Part shown: positions 1 to 6,345 of the stretch, in pieces
Numbering within the stretch: position 1 is the first letter of the stretch
How the letters are laid out: each line of letters begins with the position of its first letter
Assembly (NCBI GenBank): GCA_035566535.1
Contig: DATMRA010000214.1
Location: 1 to 9,137 of the forward strand
Reading direction: 5' to 3'
Source of the DNA: JAFARE01 sp035566535
GTDB lineage: Bacteria; Chloroflexota; Dormibacteria; Aeolococcales; Aeolococcaceae
Length of the DNA stretch: 9,137 bases
Notes under the pieces: model-generated
Told to the model about the DNA's origin: nothing
Databases searched by the model: none
What the model saw: only the letters and a program-made list of their open reading frames with translations
Program-made: the position numbers and the translations under genes

Positions 1-1007
1 AGCGACGTCGGCCACACCGGTGAGCTCATCAACGCGTTGATGACTCCGGCCACGAACGTCTGCCCCACCTGGATGTTCTGTGGGTTCTCCTCGCTGCCAT
101 ATTGGTAATCAGCCTCGACCATCACAATGGGCGGCAGGGTGCCGCTGTTGCAGGCCGCCTGAAATGCGGCGATGGTCGCTTGCGGACCGCCGAAAGGCCC
201 GAACAGGTGCGTACCCTGCTGCGACGCCGCCCAGGTTGCGCCGAAGAGGCCGGGAGTAGGCAGCTCGCTGTAGTAGTCGGCCCAGCCGATGCCGTGGGCG
301 TTGAGCACGTCGAAGATGTGCCCATGTAAGGGCGTGACCGTCGGCGGTGGCGTGTCTGTGCTGACCAGACCTGCTGCTGTCCCGGCCATCAGGAACACAC
401 GGTTGGGGTACGTCTGGCACAGTGTCGAGCTGAAGTAGCGGTCGCACACTGGAAAGTTCTCCGCCAGCGAGTAGTAGAAGGGCAGGGTCCCCTCATCCCA
501 GTATCCGATCGCGTCGGTCGAGCTCTGGCGCAGGAAGCCGTCCATCGCGCCGCCGTCATAGGAGAGATGGCTCGAGTTCCAGCTCTGGCTCACGCCTCCC
601 GGCTGGCAGCCGTCCGGCATCGGGTGCGCTCGCTGCGTCACACCGTGGTTGTCAATCTGCGTCACGGTCGGGATGCCCGCTGTGTCGAGCTGCGGCCAGC
701 CGTCAACCCGGCCCGACAATGCCGGAGCGCGATAAGGAAGCATGCCGAAGTAGTTGTCGAACGAATGATTCTCCATCATCACCATGATGATGTGGTCGAT
801 GTTGGCCAATTCCGGAGCGAGGTCGGGCTGAGGGATGCCAGCTGGCCGGGTGGGGAATGGCAGACTGCCCGGCTGCCGCAGGGTGGCACCGGCAAATGCG
901 CGTCGCGCGTCGAAGAGCGCTCCCGGCAACACGGTCGCAGCGCCGGCTGCTGCGCCGAGCTTGAGGAAGTCGCGCCGGTGCAGGTGGCGCTGAAAGAGTT
1001 CCTGCAT
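1..1007 (-). CDS. Tat-exported phospholipase C-like phosphoesterase (partial, C-terminus missing)
   Basis: This gene reads to the window edge without a stop; 335 residues are visible. It opens with a Tat signal: RRDFLK at residues 11-16, an Ala/Gly-rich hydrophobic stretch at about 17-32, and a plausible cleavage site after AFA near residue 39. The mature part shows phospholipase C/acid phosphatase family signatures (Pfam phosphoesterase family PF04185): MMENHSFDNYFG at 77-88, which holds the metal-binding Glu and the nucleophile region, and a QTYPNR block in mid-protein. The family's later metal motif (TYDEHGG...DH) would lie just beyond the edge, so catalytic completeness cannot be judged. 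Members hydrolyse phospholipids or other phosphate esters outside the membrane. The ATG shares its A with the TGA of the upstream paralogue (TGATG), which implies translational coupling and fixes the start. Family assignment is firm; substrate is unknown. Confidence 0.93.
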   Translation of the reverse strand, partial: MQELFQRHLHRRDFLKLGAAAGAATVLPGALFDARRAFAGATLRQPGSLPFPTRPAGIPQPDLAPELANIDHIIMVMMENHSFDNYFGMLPYRAPALSGRVDGWPQLDTAGIPTVTQIDNHGVTQRAHPMPDGCQPGGVSQSWNSSHLSYDGGAMDGFLRQSSTDAIGYWDEGTLPFYYSLAENFPVCDRYFSSTLCQTYPNRVFLMAGTAAGLVSTDTPPPTVTPLHGHIFDVLNAHGIGWADYYSELPTPGLFGATWAASQQGTHLFGPFGGPQATIAAFQAACNSGTLPPIVMVEADYQYGSEENPQNIQVGQTFVAGVINALMSSPVWPTS

Positions 1008-2170
1008 CAAATGCGGGGTTTGCGTCTCCGCCACAGGAGCAACACGCCGACCGCGGCGAGGGGCAGCGCAACCACCAGCGGCGTCTCGGGTGCGTTCGTC
1101 GATGGCGTGGCGAAGAGCTCACTCATCGCGGTGGCCGATCCTGCGTTGCCGAGGTATGTTGTGATCCCCAGGGCATCCTCGAACGTTCGCAGCATCGATG
1201 CATGGTCGTAGCTGTGGTGGGTGGTCGTGCCGACGGCAACACCCGGACCGAGCGCCAACAGGCCGACACGACCGCCGAAGCCAGCGGCGCCGCCGACGCC
1301 TCCGGTGCAGCAGCCCGAGGTATCGGAGTTCGCACCTTCATCAAAGGTGATGAACAGCACGCCGTTGTGCGCGGCCAGGTATGTCACCAAGGGGGCCAGG
1401 TTCGCCTGCAACCAGCAGTCGGCCGAAACGAGCCCGCCCGCCGCCGCATTGCGCGGGGCGCAGGGTGGGACAGCGCTGCCGCCCGCGCACGGAGTGTCGT
1501 GCCCGTCGTGGCATGTGTCGGGCGTGATGAAGAAGAAGTTCGGCAGAGTGTTGCCGGAGATGTCCGTCGCCAGCTGCGCGTAGGGCAGCACGTGCTGCGT
1601 GCAGCGCGTCGCGTTGGTGAGGATGTCGTTGTAGTAGATGAACGGGTTGTGCCGGTCGGCGTAGTTCGTGCTCAGCGCGCCGTTGCCCTGGTACGGATCT
1701 GGCGGGCTCGCGGTCGGCGATGGATCGGCGTGCAGGCACGCCGTCGCCGTCCCGTCCATGTACCCGGCCCAGGTCTTTCCGGCGGTCTCGACCTGGTCGG
1801 CGATGTTGATGCCGCCGGCCGGGGCCGACGTCACGGCGGCGCACTGGAAGAGGTTCTGTGAGGCGCAATCGCTCCCGGTCGTCGGTGTCCAAGCCTGGCC
1901 GCTGGTCATGGCGATGTAGTTGTCCAGGCTCACGTGGCCGGTTCCGAAGTACATGTCCGCGAAGGCGCCGCCCGGCACGAGGGAGTTGAGGTACGTGGCC
2001 GGACTCGTTGCACCCCATGTGGAGGTGAACGACTCGTTCTCGAGGACGAGTACGCCGACGTGGTCGTAGGCGGGGATACCTTCCAGCCCCGCCGCGGACG
2101 CGGGGATCGAGGCGCCAAGCGCCAATGTCGCGGCGACGGCCACGCCCGCGAGGCGAGGTAGTACGTGCAT
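1007..2170 (-). CDS. Secreted phosphoesterase (phospholipase C/acid phosphatase superfamily) with C-terminal anchor tail
   Basis: The 387-residue protein begins with a Sec-type signal peptide (hydrophobic residues 7-20, likely cleavage after ASA at about 26). Phosphoesterase-family blocks follow in order: LENESF (43-48), GTGHVSLDNY (76-85), TPDTCHDGHD (216-225), TFDEG (275-279) and HHSYDHASMLRTFED (318-332). These carry the Glu/Asn, His/Asp and Asp/Glu residues expected for a two-metal phosphomonoesterase or phospholipase C fold. Several Cys residues suggest disulfides outside the cell. The C-terminus has APETP (360-364), a hydrophobic span to about 380, then RRRK, a three-part sorting or anchor tail. 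The ATG is preceded by AAGGAG at 4 nt; a second AAGGAG lies about 20 nt further upstream. The gene is 97 bp downstream of a small membrane protein and overlaps the next phosphoesterase by one base. An acid phosphatase is as likely as a phospholipase. Confidence 0.93.
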   Translation of the reverse strand: MHVLPRLAGVAVAATLALGASIPASAAGLEGIPAYDHVGVLVLENESFTSTWGATSPATYLNSLVPGGAFADMYFGTGHVSLDNYIAMTSGQAWTPTTGSDCASQNLFQCAAVTSAPAGGINIADQVETAGKTWAGYMDGTATACLHADPSPTASPPDPYQGNGALSTNYADRHNPFIYYNDILTNATRCTQHVLPYAQLATDISGNTLPNFFFITPDTCHDGHDTPCAGGSAVPPCAPRNAAAGGLVSADCWLQANLAPLVTYLAAHNGVLFITFDEGANSDTSGCCTGGVGGAAGFGGRVGLLALGPGVAVGTTTHHSYDHASMLRTFEDALGITTYLGNAGSATAMSELFATPSTNAPETPLVVALPLAAVGVLLLWRRRKPRI

Positions 2171-2174
2171 CGCG

Positions 2175-2180
2175 CTCCTT
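2175..2180 (-). promoter_or_regulatory. Ribosome binding site of the anchored phosphoesterase
   Basis: AAGGAG lies 4 nt before the ATG. A second AAGGAG about 20 nt upstream has no in-frame start at usable spacing, so the proximal copy decides the start. Confidence 0.75.
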
Positions 2181-2267
2181 GAACCCGAGAACTCCTTCCA
2201 CCAGAGAAGACGGTCCGTGATGCGCGATTCCTGCGCGGCTTAATCGACCCCTAACTTCCCGACGCCG

Positions 2268-2429
2268 TCAGCGGCGCTTGCGCTGCGCCAGGCGGCGATG
2301 CACGGAGACGTACGGCTCCCCCCGGTTGCGGCTGCCCGGCCGCGGCCGGGTCCGGGGCAGGCTGCCGCCCCACCACAATGCCGCGCCGATGCCCAGCGCC
2401 AGGATGATGAAGACGATCACCGCGATCAC
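2268..2429 (-). CDS. Small single-pass membrane protein, 53 aa
   Basis: A GTG-initiated frame of 53 codons reads as an N-terminal hydrophobic helix (residues 1-19, VIAVIVFIILALGIG then AALWW), a GGSLP turn, and a basic tail rich in Arg, Pro and Lys ending in RRLAQRKRR. Almost every third codon position is G or C, as in the neighbouring real genes, which supports a true coding region. The positive-inside rule places the basic tail in the cytoplasm, so the N-terminus would face out. No Shine-Dalgarno sequence sits at usable distance: GGAGG is 18 nt away. A TACACT hexamer ends 6 nt before the GTG, which fits a leaderless transcript. The gene is head-to-head with the polytopic membrane protein gene and 97 bp upstream of the phosphoesterase pair, and may be co-transcribed with that pair. 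No family was recognised. Confidence 0.7.
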   Translation of the reverse strand: MIAVIVFIILALGIGAALWWGGSLPRTRPRPGSRNRGEPYVSVHRRLAQRKRR

Positions 2430-2435
2430 TCGGCC

Positions 2436-2441
2436 AGTGTA
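2436..2441 (-). promoter_or_regulatory. Candidate -10 hexamer for a leaderless transcript
   Basis: TACACT (matching TANNNT) lies 6 nt upstream of the GTG of the 53-residue membrane protein. A transcript beginning 6-7 nt downstream would start at the initiation codon itself, the known arrangement for leaderless genes in Actinomycetota. No clear -35 element was seen. Inference from position only. Confidence 0.4.
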
Positions 2442-2452
2442 GGCGACCCTCC

Positions 2453-2458
2453 AAGATT
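2453..2458 (+). promoter_or_regulatory. Candidate -10 hexamer for the divergent membrane protein gene
   Basis: AAGATT keeps the second-position A and final T of the -10 consensus and ends 6 nt before the GTG of the plus-strand gene, which has no Shine-Dalgarno sequence. The spacing mirrors that on the opposite strand. Weaker match than the minus-strand hexamer. Confidence 0.3.
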
Positions 2459-2464
2459 GCCTTC

Positions 2465-3262
2465 GTGGACCTCGCGCTGAAGCTGACCATCACACCGCTG
2501 GCGATCGCCGCCGCCACCCTGCTCGCGCGGCGACGCGGGCCAGCTCTCGGTGGCTGGGTGGCCGCCATCCCCTTCACGTCGGCACCCGTGGTGCTGTTTC
2601 TCGTCCTCGACCGCGGTACGGGCTTCGCCGCGACGGCCGCTCTCGGCATGCTCGCGGCCACCGCTTCGCAGGCGTCGTTCGCCCTCGCCTACGCGTGGTC
2701 CGCGTTGCGATTCCCCTGGTACATCGCTCTCGGCGCGGGCAGTGCCGGGTTCGCGGCGAGCACGTTCGCGCTGAACACCTCGAGCCCGAGCGTGATCTCC
2801 GCGCTGGCGATCGTGGTCGGAGCGATCGTGCTGGCTCTGGCATTGATGCCGGTGCGTCCCGGAGCCCCAGTGGACGCGACGGCGAAGGAGGTCCCAGTGC
2901 TCCTGGACGCGGCGCTCCGCGCGGTCATCGTCACCGCCGTTGTGGTTACGATCACGGCCATCGCGCCTGCCGTCGGTCCAACCCTCGCCGGTCTGCTCTC
3001 GCCGTTTCCGCTGTTCGGCGCCGTCTTCATGATCTTTCCGCATCGGCGTCTGGGCAGCGCAGGGGCTGTCGCCGCGGCGCGCGGTCTGCTGTGGGGCCTC
3101 TTCGCGACCTGCGGGTTTTTTGCCGTGCTGGCGCAGCTGCTGCCCGGGGTTCCGCTTGCGCTGGCATACCTTGTGTCGGCGGCGGCAGCGGTGGCGATAC
3201 AGCTGGTCACGCTGTCGATCGTGCGCAGGTGGCCGGCCGTATGGGGGCTTGCAGCCACGTGA
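2465..3262 (+). CDS. Polytopic integral membrane protein with internal duplication, function unknown
   Basis: This 265-residue protein is almost entirely hydrophobic, with about nine predicted membrane spans near residues 3-20, 28-48, 53-78, 84-104, 108-129, 149-169, 172-192, 198-226 and 229-253. Two halves look related: GPALGGWVAAIPF (25-37) in the first lines up with GPTLAGLLSPFPLFG (171-185) in the second. In each half this follows a hydrophobic helix and precedes an Ala/Gly-rich span. Such GP...G...PF repeats are typical of duplicated transporter-like or GlpM-like membrane proteins, but no named family was recognised with confidence. A charged loop at about 130-148 (RPGAPVDATAKE) separates the halves. 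GTG is chosen because it is the only plausible start before the first helix; no Shine-Dalgarno sequence is visible. The last codons overlap the next gene by 4 nt (GTGA), so the two are probably translated together. Confidence 0.85.
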   Translation: MDLALKLTITPLAIAAATLLARRRGPALGGWVAAIPFTSAPVVLFLVLDRGTGFAATAALGMLAATASQASFALAYAWSALRFPWYIALGAGSAGFAASTFALNTSSPSVISALAIVVGAIVLALALMPVRPGAPVDATAKEVPVLLDAALRAVIVTAVVVTITAIAPAVGPTLAGLLSPFPLFGAVFMIFPHRRLGSAGAVAAARGLLWGLFATCGFFAVLAQLLPGVPLALAYLVSAAAAVAIQLVTLSIVRRWPAVWGLAAT

Positions 3263-3801
3263 CCGCGAGGGTGATCCTCGCCCACGGCGCCTCGGGGACT
3301 GCCGCGAGCATGCGACCCCACGTTGAGGGGCTGCGCCGCCGCGGCGTCAACGCATCGGCCATCGACATTCCGAAGGGCAGCGCCGAGCGAGCCCTGCCCG
3401 TGTTTCGCCGTCACCTCGACGAAGCGCCCAGCGGCACCGCGGTGGGCGGCCATTCCTACGGTGGGCGTGTGGCAAGCCTGCTCTGTGCCGAGCAGCGCGG
3501 TCGAATGCCGTCAGGCCTGGTGCTGCTCAGCTACCCGCTGCACCGCCCCGGGCACCCGGAAGAGGCCCGCACCGAGCACTGGCCGCGCGTCACCTGCCCT
3601 GTGCTGCTGCTGTCGGGTGAGGCTGACCCGTTCGCGCGCATCGAGCTGTTGCGCAAGGCCGTCGACCTGCTCCCGGACGCATCCCTGCACACATATCCGC
3701 GGGTGGGGCACGGGCTCGCCCCCGTCCTCGACGATGCTCTCGACCGCATTGCCGAGTTCATCAAAGGCCTCGCTCCGGCGGGACCTCAGGACGCGTCGTG
3801 A
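3259..3801 (+). CDS. KANL3/Tex30-like alpha/beta hydrolase, 180 aa
   Basis: A small alpha/beta-hydrolase-fold protein. It has the oxyanion-side block ILAHGASG (6-13), the nucleophile elbow GGHSYGGR (63-70, Ser66), an acid in SGEADPFA (119-126, Asp123) and the catalytic His in VGHGLAP (149-155, His151). This compact layout, with HGASG near the N-terminus and the SYPLHRPG segment after the nucleophile, matches the KANL3/Tex30 alpha/beta-hydrolase-like family found in many bacteria, and is also near dienelactone hydrolases. The complete triad argues for an active esterase or related hydrolase in the cytoplasm; there is no signal peptide. The GTG overlaps the stop of the membrane protein gene (GTGA). 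An in-frame ATG 18 nt upstream (MGACSHVTARV) is a possible alternative start. The 3' end overlaps the convergent metallo-hydrolase gene by 16 nt. Substrate unknown. Confidence 0.88.
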   Translation: MTARVILAHGASGTAASMRPHVEGLRRRGVNASAIDIPKGSAERALPVFRRHLDEAPSGTAVGGHSYGGRVASLLCAEQRGRMPSGLVLLSYPLHRPGHPEEARTEHWPRVTCPVLLLSGEADPFARIELLRKAVDLLPDASLHTYPRVGHGLAPVLDDALDRIAEFIKGLAPAGPQDAS

Positions 3802-4427
3802 CAGAAGTGCACGCGCGCCGGTGTCAGAGCGCGCAACCGTTCGAGTGAGCGGCGCCAGGATTCGACATCCTCTGCCTGACCCGGGGCCAGCTGTTCAGAT
3901 CCCGGCGAATCCCACACGGTTCGTCTGAACGCCGCGTCGCCGATGAAGAGCTCCGTCCCGCGTTCTGTCTCCGCGATCACCGACTGGTGGCCGGATGTAT
4001 GCCCGTCGGTCGCCACGACGCGAAGGTCGTCCGCGAGCGCGACGTCCCCGTCGAACAACTCGAACTGAACGCCGGTTGCGCTGAGCCATTCGCCGACGTC
4101 GGCTTCCTCGCGCTGCACGCGTTCCAGCTCGCGTCGCTGCACGCAGAGCCGTGCGTGTGAGAAGACCGGATTCTGCCCGCAGTGGTCAAAGTGCAGATGC
4201 GTGTTGATGACGAGGCGCACGTCGGCCGGACTGAGCCCATGCTCTGCAAGGGCGTCGGCCACCGAGCGGTTCACCACGCGGAACTCGCGCAGAAGTGCTT
4301 CGGGTCCGCCGCACCCCGTATCGATGAGCACCGCGCCGAGCGACGGGTGCAGCACCACGAAGCCGTGCACCGGCCACGGATCCTCCACCACGTGGATCGT
4401 CGCGAGGTTCAGACGCAGGACGTTCAT
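3786..4427 (-). CDS. Metallo-beta-lactamase-fold hydrolase (lactonase-like)
   Basis: This 213-residue protein carries the full metal site of the metallo-beta-lactamase superfamily: HLHFDH at residues 77-82 (His77, His79, Asp81, His82), a DGHTSGHQSV block at 141-150 for the third-motif His, Asp164 in FIGDAAF as bridging ligand, and His210 in HFCHD near the C-terminus. VLIDTG (33-38) is the usual strand before the active site. Length, ligand order and the GHTSGHQS block resemble the AttM/AiiA-type N-acyl-homoserine lactonases and their relatives, but the substrate cannot be read from sequence; other ester or lactone hydrolases share this pattern. There is no signal peptide, so it should be cytoplasmic. 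The ATG is 7 nt after the permease stop; an in-frame TTG 36 nt upstream would intrude into the permease and is less likely. It is the last gene of the exporter operon. Confidence 0.9.
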   Translation of the reverse strand: MNVLRLNLATIHVVEDPWPVHGFVVLHPSLGAVLIDTGCGGPEALLREFRVVNRSVADALAEHGLSPADVRLVINTHLHFDHCGQNPVFSHARLCVQRRELERVQREEADVGEWLSATGVQFELFDGDVALADDLRVVATDGHTSGHQSVIAETERGTELFIGDAAFRRTVWDSPGSEQLAPGQAEDVESWRRSLERLRALTPARVHFCHDAS

Positions 4428-4434
4428 GCCGGGA

Positions 4435-5250
4435 TCAGGCGCTTTTGTACGCTCGCACCGCAAGTGGCGCGAATACCAGCAGGATACCCACGAGCCAGAG
4501 AAGCGCTTGCCAGAGCGAAGGGTTCAGCGGGAACTGCGGCCCTCCGAGAGCCAGCGCTCGCATCGCGTTGATCACTAGCGTGACCGGCTGATTGTTGGCG
4601 AACGCCTGCATCCACCCCGGCATCGTGGCGATGGGGACGAACGCCGAGCTCACGAATGTCAGCGGGAAGAGCCAGATCAAGCCGAACGCCTGCACCGACT
4701 CCTCGTCCTTGATGGCCAGCCCGATGAACGCCGAGATGCAGCAGATGGTGACACCGAACGCCTCGGCGAGCAGCACCATGCCGATGGCTGCAATGACGCC
4801 ATTCTGAAACCGGAAGCCGACCGCGTAGCCCACGCCGATGATCACGGTGATGGTGACGAGCATGCGCACGGCGTCTGCCATGAGCCTTCCCGCGAGCACG
4901 GCGGAACGCGCCATCGGCAGCGAGCGCAGCCGGTCGATGACGCCCTGTTTTGCCTCCTGCGCGAGCGCGATCGCCGTGGCGAACGTGGCGAAGGCCGCGG
5001 TCTGGCCGATGATCCCCGGCATCAGAAAGTTCACGTAGCCACCGGGGTTGGCGACCTGGATGGCACCGCCGAACACGTAGCGGAAGAGGAGCACGAAGAT
5101 CACCGGCTGAACAACGGTGAAGACGATGTACGCCGGCACGCGCATCCAGACGAGCAGGTTGCGCCGCGTCATGACAAGCGAATCGCTCAGCGCCCATCGT
5201 GCAAGCTGCGCCGTACTCGGCTTCGACTGTGCTATCGCGACAGTGGCCAT
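4435..5250 (-). CDS. ABC-2 type exporter permease, DrrB-like
   Basis: The 271-residue protein has a soluble N-terminus followed by about six membrane spans (about 38-62, 75-98, 126-145, 151-178, 188-208, 248-266), the ABC-2 permease pattern. After span two comes QEAKQGVIDRLRSLPM (98-113), matching the conserved E...G..DRLRSLP element of DrrB-family permeases. After span five comes SAFVPIATMPGW, then FANNQPVTLVINAMRAL (217-233), another family signature. It forms the membrane part of an exporter with the ATPase encoded immediately upstream. The ATG is chosen over an upstream in-frame start (80 codons earlier) because that extension lies inside the ATPase gene and reads as non-protein-like sequence. 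The gap to the ATPase stop is 4 nt, with a G-run 8 nt before the ATG as a weak ribosome binding site. Substrate unknown; relatives export hydrophobic drugs or lipids. Confidence 0.92.
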   Translation of the reverse strand: MATVAIAQSKPSTAQLARWALSDSLVMTRRNLLVWMRVPAYIVFTVVQPVIFVLLFRYVFGGAIQVANPGGYVNFLMPGIIGQTAAFATFATAIALAQEAKQGVIDRLRSLPMARSAVLAGRLMADAVRMLVTITVIIGVGYAVGFRFQNGVIAAIGMVLLAEAFGVTICCISAFIGLAIKDEESVQAFGLIWLFPLTFVSSAFVPIATMPGWMQAFANNQPVTLVINAMRALALGGPQFPLNPSLWQALLWLVGILLVFAPLAVRAYKSA

Positions 5251-5254
5251 CAGA

Positions 5255-6286
5255 TCAGCCCCCCGTGGGTGCGGCGCCAGGCCTGCGACCTCGCCGCCTG
5301 TGTTGTGCTCCAACGTCGTCACTCTCGGCCGCGTGTCCCGTGACTGCGAGGAAGACGTCGTCGAGTGACGGTCGTCGCAGCGCGAGTCCATCAGTTTCGA
5401 CGCTCGCGCCGTCGAGACGCCGCACTGCCTCAACCAGTGCGTGCGATCCTCTGCTGCCGACGCGCAGCACAACGCGGCGTGTCTGCTCATCGACGCGTGC
5501 CTCGCTGTCGGTCAATCCGGCGGTTGCCTGCACCGCGTCTGCGACGCGCGCCTTGTCGACAACGGTGAACTCGAGGACGTCACCACCGACACGGTCCTTC
5601 AGCTCGTCCGATGTGCCCTGGGCGATGATCTGGCCGCGTTCGATGACGATGATGTTGTCGGCCAGCTCGTCCGCCTCGTCGAGATACTGCGTGGTGAGCA
5701 GGATGGTGGTCCCCTGGGCCGCAAGCCGCCGGATGATGTCCCACATCCCGAGGCGCCCGTGGGGATCGAGGCCGGTGGTGGGCTCGTCCAAGAACAATAC
5801 CGACGGCTCGCCGAGGAGGCTGGCGGCGAGGTCGAGGCGCCGCTTCATCCCGCCGGAGTACGTTTTCGCAGGCCGGTCAGCCGCCTCGACGAGATCGAAG
5901 CGTTCCAGCAGATCTGCGCCTCGAGCCCTGACCTCATCCCTGCTCAGGTGTCGAAGCCTGCCGATGATCTCGAGGTTTTCACGGCCGGTCAGCTCGAGCA
6001 CGATGGCGGTGGCCTGGCCGGCGAGCGCAATGGCGCGGCGTACGGCTGCGGCGTCGCGCACCACGTCATAGCCCTCGATGACCGCGCGTCCCGCGTCCGG
6101 CGGCAACAGGGTGGTGAGCACTCGCACCGCGGTCGTTTTGCCCGCGCCGTTGGGGCCGAGCATGCCGAGCACCGTGCCGCGGGGCACGTCGAAGTCGATG
6201 CCACGCAGTGCCTGCACCTTTCCGAAGGACTTATGCAGGCCCTCGACGTGGATCGCGTAGGGCAGAGTCGGATCCGAAGCAGCCAT
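5255..6286 (-). CDS. ABC exporter ATPase, DrrA-like
   Basis: This 343-residue ATP-binding subunit has Walker A GPNGAGKT (44-51), a Q-loop at Gln91, signature YSGGMKRR (143-150) and Walker B LFLDEPTTGLD (164-174). The switch position reads TTQYLDEADELAD (198-210), with Gln where many ABC ATPases have His; this Gln form is typical of the daunorubicin-resistance DrrA group. After about residue 235 there is a C-terminal regulatory extension ending in a family-typical RRPSLDDVFLAVTG (304-317), then a low-complexity Arg/Gly tail. It powers export through the permease encoded 4 nt downstream. The ATG has no obvious Shine-Dalgarno sequence, and a hairpin lies upstream between it and the preceding gene. 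Assignment to the DrrA-type drug or lipid exporter ATPases is strong; the substrate is unknown. Confidence 0.95.
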   Translation of the reverse strand: MAASDPTLPYAIHVEGLHKSFGKVQALRGIDFDVPRGTVLGMLGPNGAGKTTAVRVLTTLLPPDAGRAVIEGYDVVRDAAAVRRAIALAGQATAIVLELTGRENLEIIGRLRHLSRDEVRARGADLLERFDLVEAADRPAKTYSGGMKRRLDLAASLLGEPSVLFLDEPTTGLDPHGRLGMWDIIRRLAAQGTTILLTTQYLDEADELADNIIVIERGQIIAQGTSDELKDRVGGDVLEFTVVDKARVADAVQATAGLTDSEARVDEQTRRVVLRVGSRGSHALVEAVRRLDGASVETDGLALRRPSLDDVFLAVTGHAAESDDVGAQHRRRGRRPGAAPTGG

Positions 6287-6300
6287 CGGCCGGTGATTCT

Positions 6301-6332
6301 GTCACGACGGCGACGGTAGTCCGTCGCGTGAC
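6301..6332 (-). repeat. Intercistronic hairpin
   Basis: GCGACGG and CCGTCGC form a perfect 7-bp stem around a TAGT loop (plus-strand reading). Five more pairs (GTCAC with GTGAC) follow outside a 4-nt one-sided bulge. It sits 14 nt beyond the stop of the upstream gene and before the ATPase start. There is no T-run, so it may be a weak terminator, an mRNA processing or stability element, or a control of ATPase expression. Confidence 0.55.
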
Positions 6333-6345
6333 GTGAATCGCGCCG

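Noticed and set aside
567..1211. Plus-strand frame of 214 codons across the junction of the two phosphoesterases
   Set aside because: No recognisable motif, and both opposing frames are well-supported phosphoesterases.
1341..2201. Long Arg-rich frame opposite in phase to the anchored phosphoesterase
   Set aside because: The phosphoesterase frame has signal peptide and all family motifs; this one is Arg/Gly/His low-complexity, typical of a shifted frame.
2695..3258. N-terminal extension of the alpha/beta hydrolase frame
   Set aside because: This stretch is out of frame inside the membrane protein gene and reads as Arg/Gly-rich non-protein-like sequence; the GTG overlapping the preceding stop is a better start.
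5251..5490. 80-residue N-terminal extension of the permease
   Set aside because: It lies within the ATPase gene in another frame and lacks permease-like sequence; the ATG 4 nt after the ATPase stop is normal for DrrAB operons.
5441..6319. Open frame of 292 codons opposite the ABC ATPase
   Set aside because: The minus strand encodes all ABC motifs in the right order; the plus-strand frame is a bias shadow.
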